Source of the DNA: Microglena sp. YARC | Lineage: Eukaryota; Chlorophyta; Chlorophyceae; Chlamydomonadales; Chlamydomonadaceae | Assembly (NCBI GenBank): GCA_022414725.1 | Contig: CM039464.1 | Span: 11,662,187 to 11,726,186, forward strand | Reading direction: 5' to 3' | DNA: 64,000 bases | Part shown: one piece after another, positions 8,601-17,984 of the stretch | How the letters are laid out: every line of letters begins with the position of its first letter | Numbering within the stretch: position 1 is the stretch's first letter | Notes under the pieces: model-generated | What the model saw: only the letters and a program-made list of their open reading frames with translations | Databases searched by the model: none | What the model was told of the DNA's origin: nothing | Translations under genes and position numbers: made by a program

Positions 8601-10224
8601 ATGTGTGTTTGTGTCGGTGTGTGTTTGTTCGTGTGTCGGTACGTATTTTTGTGTGTGTGTCGGTATGTGTGTGTGTGTGAGAGGATACACTACTGTCCAT
8701 GGTTAGCAAGATATGCTGAAAATGAGGTGTCCCTTTGAGCATGTGTGTGTGTCGGTACGTGTTTGTGTTCCGGTACGTATGTTTGTGTGTCTGTATGTGT
8801 GTGTATTGGTATGTGTGTGTTTGTGTGGGTGAGAGGATACACTACTGTCCATGGTTAGCAAGATAGCCTGAAAGGGAGGTGTGCACCTGAGCATCTGTGT
8901 GTGTCGGTGCTTGTTTAGTTTGTGTCGGTACGTATGTTTGTATGTTTGTATGTGTGTGTGTCGGTATGTGTGTGTGTGAGAGGTTACATTACTGTCTGTG
9001 GTTAGCAAGATAGGCTGAACGGGAGGTGTGCATCTGAGCATGTGTGTGTGTGTGTCGGTGCGTGTTTGTGTGCCTCGGTATGCGTGTGTCTCGGTATGTG
9101 TGTTTGTGTGTGTGAGAGGTTACATTGCTGTCCATGGTTTGCAAGATTGGAAGAAAGGGAGGTGAGCACCTGAGCATGTGTGAGTTTGTGTGTCGGTTCG
9201 TGTCTGTGTCAGTATGTGTCTGTTTTGGTATGTGTGTTTGTGTCAGTATGTATGTTTATGTGTGTCAGTTTGTGTGCATGTGTCTGTGTGTCGGTATGTG
9301 TGTTCGTGTGTGTGTTTCGGCATGTTTGTTTGTGTGTTGGTATGTTTTTTATGTGTGTCGGTATGTGTGTGTGTGTTGGTATGTGTGCTTGCGTGTGTTG
9401 TGTGTGAGCGTCGGTATGTTTGTGTGTGTCGGTGTGTGTGTTTGTGTTGGTGTGTGTGTCGGTGCATTTTTGTGTGTGTGTGTGTCGGTATGTGTGTGTT
9501 GGTGTCGGTGTGTGTGTCGGTATGCGTGTTCTGGTCCAGGGTATGCCAAAGACGGTTAGGTTTGATTCCATGGCCTATCAACCTTCATGTTGCACACCGT
9601 CTGAGGCGGGCTGAGTTAACATGGGCAGTGTAAACACTGCTTCCCTGTTCCGACAAATGGCTCAATTGTTGAGCTCCTAGAAAGAACGAAGAAGGTGCCG
9701 GGTTCGATTTAGTGTTAGCGGTCGCTGTCAACCGCCATGGTAGCTTTGTCCAGGTGAGGTTGCAGCCCGTTCCCTACCGCCATAAGACGGGGCTCCCTTA
9801 ATACCACGCCCCATCAGGCATTATCATTACATTAAACGCTGCTACACCACGCCGTTGTGTACAGAAAGCAATCCCATAGATTTAGGTTTAAATGGTTTAC
9901 AAACATGTTCAGTTCAGTAGGCGAAAGGAGGCATGCATACCTTTTACTTACCCCTTTTCACCCCCCCACGCCCCGCACCTTGCCCACTCAAGCTCCCTTC
10001 ACTCAATGCCCCAGGAGTCTACCAACCCCTTGCCCCCACTCCTCCCTTCCCCTACCCACCCACCCACGCCCGGCTCCTTGCCCCTCCTTGACCACTCACG
10101 CTCCCTTCACTCAATACCCCAGGCTTCCACCAACACCTTGCTCTGCCACGTCGTTGGTCTCGTCTTCGCCAACTGGATGCTTTCAACCGTCAACAAGGCC
10201 ATGCCCAAGCCTGCTGCTACATGA
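2502..10224 (+). CDS. DUF3611-family plastid membrane protein, split gene
   Basis: Five visible exons join in phase: ~2502-2723, 4110-4212, 6531-6635, 7654-7757 and 10123-10224 (TGA). Introns are GT-AG: donors GTGAGC, GTGAGT, GTAAGG, GTGTGA; acceptors ATTCAG, ATGCAG, CTGCAG, CCCCAG. From 2502 the product is about 211 residues. An N-terminal proline-rich segment is followed by hydrophobic helices (FIAFWLQLALSTVSAGVLL; VVGVVFGFISSFF), then NLWGMGATVVGLQASVG, GMLVAKSL and ALQASTNTLLCHVVGLVFANW. This order and the V-x-ALQA-x-TNT...HVVGL signature match DUF3611 proteins of cyanobacteria and plastids, which are multi-helix membrane proteins of unknown biochemical role. The start codon and transit peptide are not identified; an upstream exon is probably missing. 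Every exon edge from 3 onward is also found copied into nearby repeats. Confidence 0.8.
2757..2920 (+). mobile_element. MITE-like element, family B
   Basis: 164 bp element between two TA dinucleotides. The left end GGAATCGGCATATCATATGA pairs with the right end ATATTGCCGTTCCC read in reverse. The TA duplication and short GGGAACGGCA inverted repeat suggest a non-autonomous Tc1/mariner-like element. It lies in the first visible intron of the DUF3611 gene. Confidence 0.7.
2925..3335 (+). mobile_element. Two degenerate family C elements
   Basis: Copy one, 2930-3090, starts CATGGTAGCTTCCACC and ends GGGGAGCTGTCTAGAAGCTG then CTCGTAGCTGAAAAGAAA. Copy two, 3145-3320, starts CATGGCAGCTTCCACC and ends AGCTGCCCAGAAGCTGGTAC. 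Both resemble the intact copy at 39694 but have lost most of the left inverted repeat. Confidence 0.45.
3336..3635 (-). repeat. Dispersed repeat, inverse of 37560-37745
   Basis: Holds GCGCCGCCATTCTACCGC, ATGGCGACGCATG and TGCGTCGCAGATTGAGCGAC. The same elements occur in reverse orientation at 37560-37745 (TTGAGCGACTTGGTGCGACC, CACATGCGTCGCCATGC). Its family is unknown. Frames of 86-126 codons here are not supported as genes. Confidence 0.4.
3640..4212 (+). repeat. 184 bp triplication of DUF3611 exon 3
   Basis: Exon-like segments start at 3742, 3926 and 4110, exactly 184 bp apart. All three keep an open frame reading TDVSxWLTV...VFGFISSFF. Copy 3 has a CAG acceptor and G|GTGAGT donor and splices in phase to the next exon. 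In copies 1 and 2 the donor region is replaced by CTCTTGAGTAAC, with no GT donor, and copy 1 has CAA instead of CAG at the acceptor. Copies 1 and 2 are therefore probably dead exon duplicates. Confidence 0.8.
4322..6000 (+). repeat. 79 bp minisatellite built from exon 3 donor site
   Basis: Two partial exon-3 copies (near 4335-4375 and 4478-4546, both CTGTCTCGCAAGCTGGCAGG then TGGTAAGTA) lead into about 18 units of about 79 bp. Each unit carries GGCAGGTGGTAAGTAGATAA or a close variant and a spacer CGTTGGCTTGCACTGGGG. The GCAG|GTGGTAAGTA core is the end of exon 3 plus its donor, with GTAAGT where the native site is GTGAGT. Many minus-strand frames with YLLIIFIYLPP are repeat artefacts. Confidence 0.85.
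6005..6530 (+). repeat. GT-rich intron repeat with acceptor-proximal copies
   Basis: (GTGTGTC)-type sequence with three copies of TTTGAGTTCTCAACATGACA, near 6057, 6279 and 6488. The last copy lies directly before the exon 4 acceptor (CATATGCAG at 6522-6530). The acceptor-proximal region itself seems to have been copied leftwards. Confidence 0.65.
6596..6965 (+). repeat. Duplicated exon 4 donor with poly-G runs
   Basis: The end of exon 4 and its donor (GGACTGCAGGCCTCTGTCG|GTAAGGACTG, 6617-6645) is repeated near 6803-6832 as GGACTGCAGGCCTCAGTCG|GTAAGGACTG. Both copies are followed by a G-rich tract, GGCTAATCTT or AGCTAATCTT, and long uninterrupted poly-G runs (about 6757-6781, 6889-6905 and 6930-6953). 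Confidence 0.75.
7174..7348 (+). mobile_element. MITE-like element, family B
   Basis: Left end GGGACCGGCATATCATATGA, internal TGTTGACCAAAGG and CAGTCAGACTGCCG, right end ATATTGACGTTCCCC. It is about 175 bp, like the copy at 34053. Flanking TA dinucleotides are no longer visible. Confidence 0.65.
7353..7650 (+). repeat. 16 bp microsatellite before exon 5
   Basis: About 17 units of ACATACCATCATACAG run up to the native acceptor CCCTCTGCAG at 7644-7653. Each unit ends CATACAG, so the array is a ladder of acceptor-like AGs. The 94-145 codon frames (SYRHTIIQTYHH) are artefacts of a 16 bp period. Confidence 0.85.
7740..8480 (+). repeat. Minisatellite built from exon 5 donor site
   Basis: Exon 5 ends GATGTGTTTGCTCTCCAG|GTGTGATACAG. 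The next 700 bp carry about 12 copies of GATGTGTTTGCTTGCCAG|GTGTGAGACAG separated by TTTTGTGTTGGTGTG spacers, with a period of roughly 50-65 bp. Each unit begins with GT and ends with a pyrimidine-containing CCAG, so adjoining units meet at AG|GT. The long minus-strand frame in this region (HHTPTQNCLTPGKQ) is a repeat artefact. Confidence 0.85.
8520..9540 (+). repeat. ~150 bp GT-rich minisatellite
   Basis: Five units marked by CACTACTGTCCATGGTTAGC or close variants (near 8548, 8690, 8841, 8989, 9128), then GAGCATGTGTGTG and TCGGTATGTG microsatellite. The last part, 9180-9535, is GT microsatellite alone. No exon-derived segment was recognised. Confidence 0.7.
9640..9835 (+). mobile_element. 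tRNA-derived SINE (family G)
   Basis: The head contains TGGCTCAATTG, which fits the Pol III A-box consensus TRGYNNARNNG, in a D-arm-like GCTCAATTGTTGAGC. About 35 bp later GGTTCGATTTA resembles a B box, with the last two bases off. The body TGTCAACCGCCATGGTAGCT to CACGCCCCATCAGGC recurs at 10985-11115, 11785-11870 (inverse) and 37405-37515. There is no coding capacity. Confidence 0.6.
9965..10140 (+). repeat. Duplicated exon 6 acceptor
   Basis: CTCCCTTCACTCAATGCCCCAG followed by GAGTCTACCAACCCCTTG (AG at 10013-10014) is repeated about 108 bp downstream as the native acceptor (AG at 10121-10122) followed by GCTTCCACCAACACCTTG. The upstream copy includes the first bases of the exon and the intron's pyrimidine tract. 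Confidence 0.75.
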
Positions 10225-10900
10225 ACACCTCTGTGCAGTTGTTAATCAATGCATAGATAGTATGCCTTATTACAAAACGTGGGTTTTAGGGGGCCAGCTC
10301 GTTTGCTTGCACTGGAGCCAATCGCCCATGAACAGTTATAAATCAACCAATAAATTAATAGTATGCCTTATTACGAGGCGTGGGTTTGAGGGAGCCAGCT
10401 TGTTTGCTTGCATTGGAGCCAACCACCAATATGCAGTTGTTAAAAAAACTCACTGTAGCCAACTGGATGTTTTGAACCACCAACAAGGCCATGCCCCAGC
10501 CTGCTGCCGCGTGAACACCTCCGAGCTGTAGTTACCACCGCTCACTGTAGCCAGCTTGGTGCTGTCAAGGCGTCAACTTGTTATCATGACCACCCGCAAG
10601 CCTGATGCTGCATGAACACCTCCGTGCAGTTGGTACCAGCAGCTTACAGTAGCCAGCTTGAGGCTGCTAAGGCGTCAACTTGTTAGCATAATCACCCGCA
10701 AGCCTGATGCTGCGTGAACACCTCCGTGCAGTTGGTGCCACCTCTTGCTGTAGCCAGCTTGAGACTGCTTAGGTGTCAACTTGTTAGCATAATCACCCGC
10801 AAGCTTGCTGCTGCGTGAAGACCTCCATGCAGTTGGTGCCACCACTTGCTGTAGCCAACTGGATGCAGCCAAGGCGTCAACTTTTTAACATGATAAATCG
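10225..10900 (+). repeat. Tandem copies of DUF3611 last-exon end
   Basis: After the TGA, 10240-10440 has two copies of a segment (ATAGTATGCC, then TTTGCTTGCACTGGAGCC) that is also the spacer of the 79 bp array 5 kb upstream. From 10455 the last exon's 3' end recurs: GCCAACTGGATG, CAACAAGGCCATGCCCCAGC, CTGCTGCCGCGTGAACACC. More diverged copies follow about every 100 bp (near 10598, 10703, 10803). Confidence 0.75.
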
Positions 10901-10904
10901 AAAT

Positions 10905-11115
10905 GCTATCCCGTTTCGATGAATGGTTGACTATTCGACCATTCATCTTGACAACGCAGGTGCGGGGTTTGAGTCCCTCCAGACGCGCCTGGGTGCTTAT
11001 GGTTGCTGTGGTCGCTGTCAACTGCCATGGTAGCTATGTCCAGGCCAGGTATCCGCCCTTTCTCTACCTCCGATCAACTGGCTCCCTTAACCCCACGCCC
11101 CACCAGGCGCTCTCG
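10905..11115 (+). mobile_element. tRNA-derived SINE (family G)
   Basis: The head has ATGGTTGACTATTCGACCAT, resembling a D-arm, and GGTTTGAGTCC, one mismatch from the B-box consensus GGTTCGANTCC. The body GTCAACTGCCATGGTAGCTA to CACGCCCCACCAGGCGC matches the 9640 copy. Confidence 0.55.
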
Positions 11116-11119
11116 TTAC

Positions 11120-11640
11120 GTTCCCGCCAGCCTGCTGCCACATGAATGCATCATGAAGACATGAACGCCCTGATTGCCATTGCTGAAGATCGGATTGGAT
11201 TGTTGCATGGTTTTTCAGCCATCTCGAGGCTGCTCGCCATCTTCCAAATCCAATTCCCCCGTGGGATACCCACGGAAACCAGGGGGCATTGTCCCAAGGG
11301 TGGGTGAAAGGAGCTGTCTATAAGCTCATGCACGTAAAGCGAAGAAGAAAGAAAAGTAGTGGGATACCCATGGGAACCAGGGGGCATGGCATGCCGTCAC
11401 TGGAGGCGAAATAGACTACTGATATACTATGGCACCAGTTGATATACTACTCATATCAGTTGATGTACATCGATACCAGTTGATATACTGTTGATATTAG
11501 TTGATGTACTGTGATATTATATCAGTTAATATACGATGATATCTATATTGACTTGTTGAGTTGAGCTACGTAGCTGAGAGGTGGCAGAATATATTAGTGA
11601 ACACTCAGTTGATCGCAAGCTCTAAGATCAATGACGTATA
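11120..11640. repeat. Mixed short repeats, no gene
   Basis: Direct repeats GTGGGATACCCACGG at 11261 and GTGGGATACCCATGG at 11359, each followed by ACCAGGGGGCAT, flank a fragment resembling a family C right end. Positions 11415-11570 are a degenerate ~30 bp AT-rich minisatellite (CAGTTGATATACT). No gene is supported. Confidence 0.5.
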
Positions 11641-11784
11641 CCTTCAATTTGAACTTGGTTGCATGGCTCCTGCCAGCAATTTGGCTGCTCGACGTCTCTG
11701 GCAGTAAAAGCGGTATTGTAGTTGAAGCCGGTTGGCGAGGAAAAGTCGCTGCTGGAAAATGGCATTATGTAGCGTACAATGTAA

Positions 11785-11870
11785 TGATAACACCTGGTGG
11801 GGCGTGGTATTACAGTGGTAGAGAACAGGCTGCTACCTTGACATTGCTGCCAGCACCTCCAGCACATACA
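11785..11870 (-). mobile_element. SINE family G fragment, inverse
   Basis: TGATAACACCTGGTGGGGCG then TGGTATTACAG and AGAGAACAGGCTGCTACC is the inverse of the family G body. This explains most of a 98-codon plus-strand frame at 11631-11927, which I therefore do not call as a gene. Confidence 0.5.
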
Positions 11871-11939
11871 TTAACGTATTCAATAATAGGGTCGATAATA
11901 AATGCATGGCAAGACTACGTCTTCTAGCTAAGTAGCTCA

Positions 11940-12370
11940 CGACTTAAATATGGTGGTTGACGGTAGAATAGTCGACGATGGTGAGATGCATTTCATATTA
12001 GAATGTCCGTCAATTGTTTTTAGGAGGTGAAAAGTCTGCATGAATTGGTGGACGAAGACTCAAGCATGAAGCTGATCACGAATACTGATTCCTTTGACGG
12101 ATAGTAATACAAATAATAGTATTACAAATACGTGACAAAAATCAGAATCGCACAAATAAATTAACATCCCAGAAGAGGTGATGATTTGATTATATTGTAC
12201 AATTAAATTATCGCTGTAGCACGAACTCAGGGACCCCGTCGGTGAAACGATTGTATGGGAGTTAGTTCATCAACGATTTCCCTTTTAAGCCAGTAAGCCC
12301 TCCCTATCACGGTTGGGATAGTCCCTTAACTCCTTAAGCCTAGTTGGCATACCCCTGGACTGCATGGGAG
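11940..12370 (+). pseudogene. LINE-like retrotransposon 3' end remnant
   Basis: Plus-strand reading gives VVDGRIVDDGEMHFILECP, then after a one-base shift VKSLHELVDEDSSMKLI...SFDG and TAG TAA. The (E/D)DxEMHFxxEC pattern resembles the cysteine/histidine motif at the C-terminal end of LINE-type polymerases. A minus-strand relative at 56826-56629 reads RVVEDEMHFVMEC. The following 250 bp ends GGTTGGGATAGTCCC...CCCCTGGACTG, the family A tail seen at 576, 29632, 50100, 55512 and 61540. Only the 3' end survives, with frame breaks. Confidence 0.5.
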
Positions 12371-13540
12371 CATCCATCCATACATACATTATTTTATGTG
12401 GTGTTACACACTATTATAGGGTGTTTCACGTGCGCTTCATATATCCCTGCTTGTGCCTTTGTATGTAATTGGGTCAGCATGGAAATGCCTTTTTTAAAGT
12501 TGTGAAAGATATTTCACCCCAGGAGCAGGGTACTACTGAGCGCGCGCGCGGCACCGCGCTGCCTTTTTGAGCCCCTCTGCGCGTTTCGCACAGTTTTTTT
12601 ACCCCCCTGTGGGCGCAGTGCGCAATTTTTGCTGTGGTGCATGAGGAAAACGTGTTGTCCGATAGAGGAATCCTATGGTTATATCCGCGTGATACACCAC
12701 AACTCACCTCCCTTTCGAAATCCGACGCCCACCTCCTGTCTGAGATGTGCTATTGTCGAGGGCTTACAACATGCGCCAGCCCGGGACCGAACCCTCGTGG
12801 TACTGGTGAAGGCCCCAACTTCCGTCCAGTCGACCCACTCGACCAAGCTCCGAAACCAAGTGTGGTATATGAGTAAAACGGGGGGGGGGGGGGGGGGGGG
12901 GGGGGTCAGCCCTCATTTGTTTTTTTGCTAACTTTTTCCTCAGACCTCCAAATGACATTATGAGACCTCCTATGAGTAGGCCTTGGTAAGGATAGTCTAT
13001 TGGCACTAATTTGGACCTCTCGTGCAATAAGTATTTATCCCCCCCCCCCCCCTCCCTCCCTCCCCAAAAAACATCCCACTCGAGTGCCCCACGTGTGCTA
13101 AGTACATCTGGAAGTACAATATGGCTGCCCCCTGGAAGGGGAAGCATGTTAGCATGGTCGAGAGGTGGCGCCAACTGGTCTGTGAGAGCTACAGACCAAG
13201 GAGTTAGAGTTAATGGGGAAGCTTGTCAAGAAGCTGAAGACAGCCATATAGACCTAGAGGGGCAGTGACCAGACAGACCGCAAGGGGCAGTGTAGAAGAA
13301 CTTTTGCTGTATCGTGATGACAAACAGACCATGTGTACCGTTTTGTTTTTTTAATTAATTGCGTATTGTGGTGTCTGTGCTGGCTGTGATTTTATATATT
13401 TTTTCTAGCCGCCTCCAGGGACGGCAAAGGGTGACTTTATGACTTAGGTACTTGGACAACCGGGGGGGGGGGGGGGGGGGGGGGGGGCAGAACTGTTTTT
13501 TTTATTATCACGCAATCCAGGCACTGCAAATTAAGGGCGC
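12371..13540. other. No supported gene; dispersed repeats and poly-G
   Basis: 12535-12635 is the GC-rich repeat also at 1185-1305. 12640-12700 (ATGAGGAAAACGTG, GTCCGATAG) matches a repeat at 35680-35710. A B-box-like GGTTCGGTCCC on the minus strand near 12785 may belong to a tRNA-like repeat. Poly-G runs lie at about 12880-12905 and 13462-13487 and a poly-C/CT tract at 13039-13065. The 136-codon minus-strand frame is not supported. Confidence 0.4.
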
Positions 13541-14109
13541 CTGGAGGCGCGTCCCGAATGAAATGATTCGAATTCTTAATTCAATGTATTTTAATTAATT
13601 GTATTGTATTGTATTTAATGTTGTTTTATTTTAATTCGATTTATTCCTTTCCATTTAATTTAATTAACGTGATTTGAATGCATGTAATTGCTTTAAATTG
13701 TATCGATTCGAATAGGATACATTTTGAAGGGCGCTTGGAGGCTTTAAATTAATTGAATTCCAAGGAATCGATTTATGATTTAGCATTGTTAAGTATACAG
13801 TGACGAAAAATAGAGTTTTTGAAGGGTTGTTGATTTTTAAGCAGTATTGAACGTTCCTGTAATGTAATGAAATGCATGTGTGTAGCTTAACTTTTTTTTA
13901 ATTTATGCAAGAAAAATGAGGCCAATCAGGTGTCAGGTTGATTTAACGGAATGTGTACAAGGTATTGCATGTTTCGGCCCAGCCCAGACGTGAACGGTAT
14001 GTCCCGTCCTCTTGAACGGGTTTTTGGCCAGCGGCAGGTGGCGTGGCTTGCCCCTGCCCCGCCCGGTGGCCCCCGCCGGTGGGCCCCCTCCCCCGCCCCC
14101 CCCCCCCCC
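13541..14109. other. AT-rich repeat margin, no gene
   Basis: GGCGCCTGGAGGCGCGTCCC then GAATGAAA at 13538 is the signature of repeat family D (also 14547, 18531, 29184, 29359). It is followed by low-complexity TTAATT-type sequence and, at 14090-14113, a C-rich tract. Confidence 0.5.
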
Positions 14110-15740
14110 CCCCCACGCACAGCCCTGAGGTGGGGTCCGTGGGCTAATTATAGCACAAGTGCCCTAGGGGATTGTTGTGTCCATTGTAATGCTTGCATGT
14201 TTCGCCTCCAATTTTTGACGACAATTCTGCTCCCAAACCTATGTATACGCACATGTGTGAGTGGTTAAAATTTGAAATGTTAGCTCAAAACACCCTGAAA
14301 TCAAATTGTTAACCGATAATTGTAGCTTTTTGGCCCAACCTGAGCTCCTTTTCGCGAATTGCGATGCTCAGATGTGCTCTGGTGAGAATTCGTCCGGTAT
14401 AAATAAGTCTTATAATTCACCAAAAATATAGAATGTTCAATTTTTTTGATGTTTTTCATAAAACCTGAAAAAATGGTTTGTGACACACGGACGGACGGAC
14501 GGACGAACGGACATTTTAATGGGGCTAATCCCTCTTCAAATAAAGGGCGCCTGGAGGCGCGTCCCGAATGAAAATGTTTAAAATGATAATAATTAAATTA
14601 AAAATTTAATTGTATACTTTTATTATTGTATAATTGTATAATTAATTAAATTAATTGTATTAATTGATAGATTATGTGATTAAACTGAATTAATCAAATT
14701 CTGTTAAATTGATTGGTTAATTTAAAAGTATTTATTAATTAATTAATCAATAACATAATTAATTAAATTATATTAAATGAATTATCAATTTAATTAATTT
14801 AATTGTATTAATCCATTAATTAATTAATAAAACTGTATTTAATTAATTTGATAGAATCAAAAGTGTGTTGTATATACCTTTACTTGAATTTAATGCATTT
14901 AATTGATTTGCATTGTATGCATTTGAATTCAATAGATTTGCATTTAATTTAATTGAATCGATGTATGTAGCTTTGATTACAACGAAGTAACGACAATTGA
15001 CATTTTGTAGGGTTGTTAAATTTGAAGGAGTATTAAACGTGCCTGGACTGTCTTGTAGATGGGATTTATTTGCAAGCAGTTGATGCACACGAAATGTAAC
15101 CAATCAGAGGTATGGTTGAATTTGTTCAGTCAGCCGCATACAAGCTTGATGTGGCTTCATTCCCCACATTTATGGCAATTAATTCGGGACCCCCAGGACA
15201 CCACTTGTTGCCAAATACAATATCGTATTACGAGATCGCAGTGTGATATGCATTCTGACTCGTGTTTTGCCAATGAGGTTGTAGAGTCGGCTGGACGTGT
15301 CCCTGCCGTGCGTGGGATTGAACACATAGTCTTGACAGCCTGGACACGTGGCATCTGAATTATGGTCAAACGCTGGCATTCAAACCACTAAGCAAGTAAA
15401 CACAGAACACATTAGAAGTCACGGGCAGGAAATGGGGCAAATAGTCAAGAAATAGTTGATATGCAGAATGCGAGAAAGTGAGAGGAGGGAGGCTGGGAGT
15501 TTCAGAAGTAGTGGAGTAAGTAGGTACTCATAGCAGAATATGCTACAAAACATTTGACAACTATTGAGAAGGATCATGACCGGTGCAAAGCTGATATCTT
15601 TAGTCAAGCGCACTCCAACTACGAGCCAAATGTTTGGGTGCAGAGTTTGCCATATCAGCAGCACAGATGGAGAGAGACAAACTAATGTACAAAGAGACAG
15701 GTGGAACCCAGGGGGGTCATCAGAGGCCTAAAGCATACAT
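14110..15740 (+). repeat. Family D repeat, copy 1
   Basis: Matches 18076-19706 in order over about 1.6 kb: TTTCGCCTCCAATTTTTGAC, CAATTGCGATGCTC-like text, GGCGCCTGGAGGCGCG, an AATTAATT-rich middle, GTAGGGTTGTTAAATTTGAA, CACATTTATGGCAATTAATT, GTGGAACCCAGGGGGGTCAT and AGGCCTAAAGCATACATACT. No long coding frame is shared, so this looks like a non-coding element or segmental duplication. Confidence 0.75.
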
Positions 15741-17130
15741 ACTCTATACCACACCGCACATACACACACATGTGGCTATCCATGCACAGCCACACAGCAC
15801 TGCGCACACACATTCACACACATATGGCTATCCATGCACAGCCACACAGCACTGTGCCCGCACTTCCACACACATGTGGCTATCCATGCACTGCCACACA
15901 GTACTGCGCACGCACATACACACACATCTGGCTATCCGTGCATTACCACACAGCACTGTGCATGCACATACACACAAATATGGCCATCCATGCACTACAT
16001 CACAGCACTGTGCACGCACACACACACACATCTGGCTATCCATGCACTACAAGATAACCACATGCAAACACAAACACATTCAGCCAATCAAGCATGCACA
16101 CACAAAACAACTGGCTACACATACATTGTCGCACAGCCATGTGCTAGTACATACACACACCTGGCTATCCATGCACTACAAGACAACCCCATGCAAACAT
16201 GAACACACTCAAATACAAACGCATGCGCGCACAAAACAATTTGCTATCCATGCACTGCCACACAGCCCTATGCACACACATACACATACATCTGACTATC
16301 CATACACTGCCACACAACACTGTGCACGCGCATACACACACATAGCTGGCTACCCATGCACTACCACGCAGCACTGTGCATGCACATACACACATATGTG
16401 GCTTTCCATGCACTGCCACACAGCACTGCGCACGCTCATACACACACATCTGGCTATCCATGCACTACAACACAACCCCATGCAAACACAAACACACTCA
16501 AATACACACGCACGCATGCACGCACCAAACAAATTGCCATCCATGCACTGCAACACAGCACTGTGCACGCACATACACACACATCTGGCATTCCATGCAC
16601 TGCAACACAGCACTGTGCATGCACATACACACTCATCTAGCTTTACATGCACTGCAACACAGCACTGTGCATGCACACACACACATCTGGCTATCCATGC
16701 ATCAGAAGACAACCACATGCAAACACAAACACATTCAGCCAATCAAGCATGCACACACAAAACAACTGGCTACACATACATTGTCGCACAGCCATGTGCT
16801 AGTGCTATCCATGCAAAACAAGACAACCCTATGCACACATTCACACATACCCAGACACTCACACACGCACACACAAGGGGCTACGCATGCACTGCCACAC
16901 CGCCCTACTTACATACACACACACCTCGCCATCCCCATGCACTAAAAGACAATCCCATTGACACAAACAACACACTCAGGCACTCACCCACACACACTGG
17001 CTATCCATGCACTACACCATGCACTCACACACACTGGCTATCCATTCACTACCCCATGCACACACACGAACACACTCAGACACACCTTGAACACACACAC
17101 ATAACTGGCTATCCAACTGCAGCACAACCC
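15741..17130 (+). repeat. CA-rich ~60 bp minisatellite
   Basis: Over 20 units of the type GGCTATCCATGCACTGCC, ACACAGCACTGTGCACGCAC, ATACACACACATCT. The period of about 60 bp keeps several frames open in both directions, giving apparent ORFs up to 499 codons (HTALRTHIHTHLAIHAL). These have no non-repeat sequence and are not genes. Confidence 0.85.
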
Positions 17131-17540
17131 TAACACAACTACTGAAGCACGAATAAATATCACGCACTACATCACCACATAACACGATCGCAATCATCAT
17201 CTCATGAACACCATCAGTACTAACAATCTCACCATGACCATCATCATCACTCCTACAATTATAATCATCTCTTTCACAACCATTACTCCATACTATACCA
17301 ATATACCATGCATGTAGGTACACATCATACAATGCTATGCTACACCATGCCATGCCCCACTATTATACCATTGTACCATGCATGTTGGTATAAACCATAA
17401 CATGCAGTGCTTTGCTGCACCAGGCCATACCATACTAATCTACCATTGTACCATGCTTGTAGGTATAAACCATTCAATGTCGTGCTATTCTGCACCATGC
17501 AGTACCATACCAAATTTACCATGCAGGTAGAGCAAGGGGT
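17131..17540 (+). repeat. CCATGCATGTAGGTA minisatellite
   Basis: Imperfect units of about 60 bp with ACCATGCATGTTGGTATAAA and CATGCCATGCC. The same family follows copy 2 of repeat D at 19706-20230, so the same kind of array sits near both D copies. Confidence 0.65.
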
Positions 17541-17984
17541 GGTAGCATGATCCTTCCCATGTTGTCTTAGCTGCATGCGAAGCAGGGAACCGCGCGCGCT
17601 TAATGAGGCGATGGGCGACTATCAGAGTTGAACTGAGGGGGGCATCAAGAATTGCGAAGAATTGGTTCAAAGACAAGTCCTAGGCGCGTGTCGAAAGCTA
17701 ATAATTGAGAAACTTCAACTAAATAAGCCTGCGAGAATGGGCGAGGAGGGAAAACGAGCGAAGAGCGGGTCCCTGGCGATCCTAGGCCGCCTGCCAGGGA
17801 GGGGTAACGTATGGCGCGGTGGCGTGGTCCATTTCGCCTCGGCAATACAAATGGGGGCGGCTTGGCCCATGCGAATGATGGTACCTCCATAGTTTGCAAC
17901 TCGAAAGTCGCTGGTGCTTAATTCCAAGCTCCGCAAGGGTGTGAGCTGGATATGTTATAGTTTCCCATGTTATTGTTCATTGTG
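17541..17984. other. Unrecognised GC-richer segment
   Basis: About 440 bp of apparently single-copy sequence (GATCCTAGGCCGCCTGCCAG, ATTTCGCCTCGGCAATAC). Frames of 73-84 codons exist on the minus strand without a recognisable domain. No gene is supported. Confidence 0.3.

Noticed and set aside
7639..8742. 367-codon minus-strand frame with TQNCLTPGKQTHHT repeats
   Set aside because: Antisense of the exon 5 donor minisatellite; no independent coding signal.
11631..11927. 98-codon frame starting MTYTFNLNLVAWLL
   Set aside because: Largely an inverted SINE G fragment plus a dispersed repeat shared with 1387-1450.
15634..17133. 499-codon plus-strand frame (HTALRTHIHTHLAIHAL)
   Set aside because: Arises from a ~60 bp CA-rich minisatellite; other frames and the opposite strand are open too.
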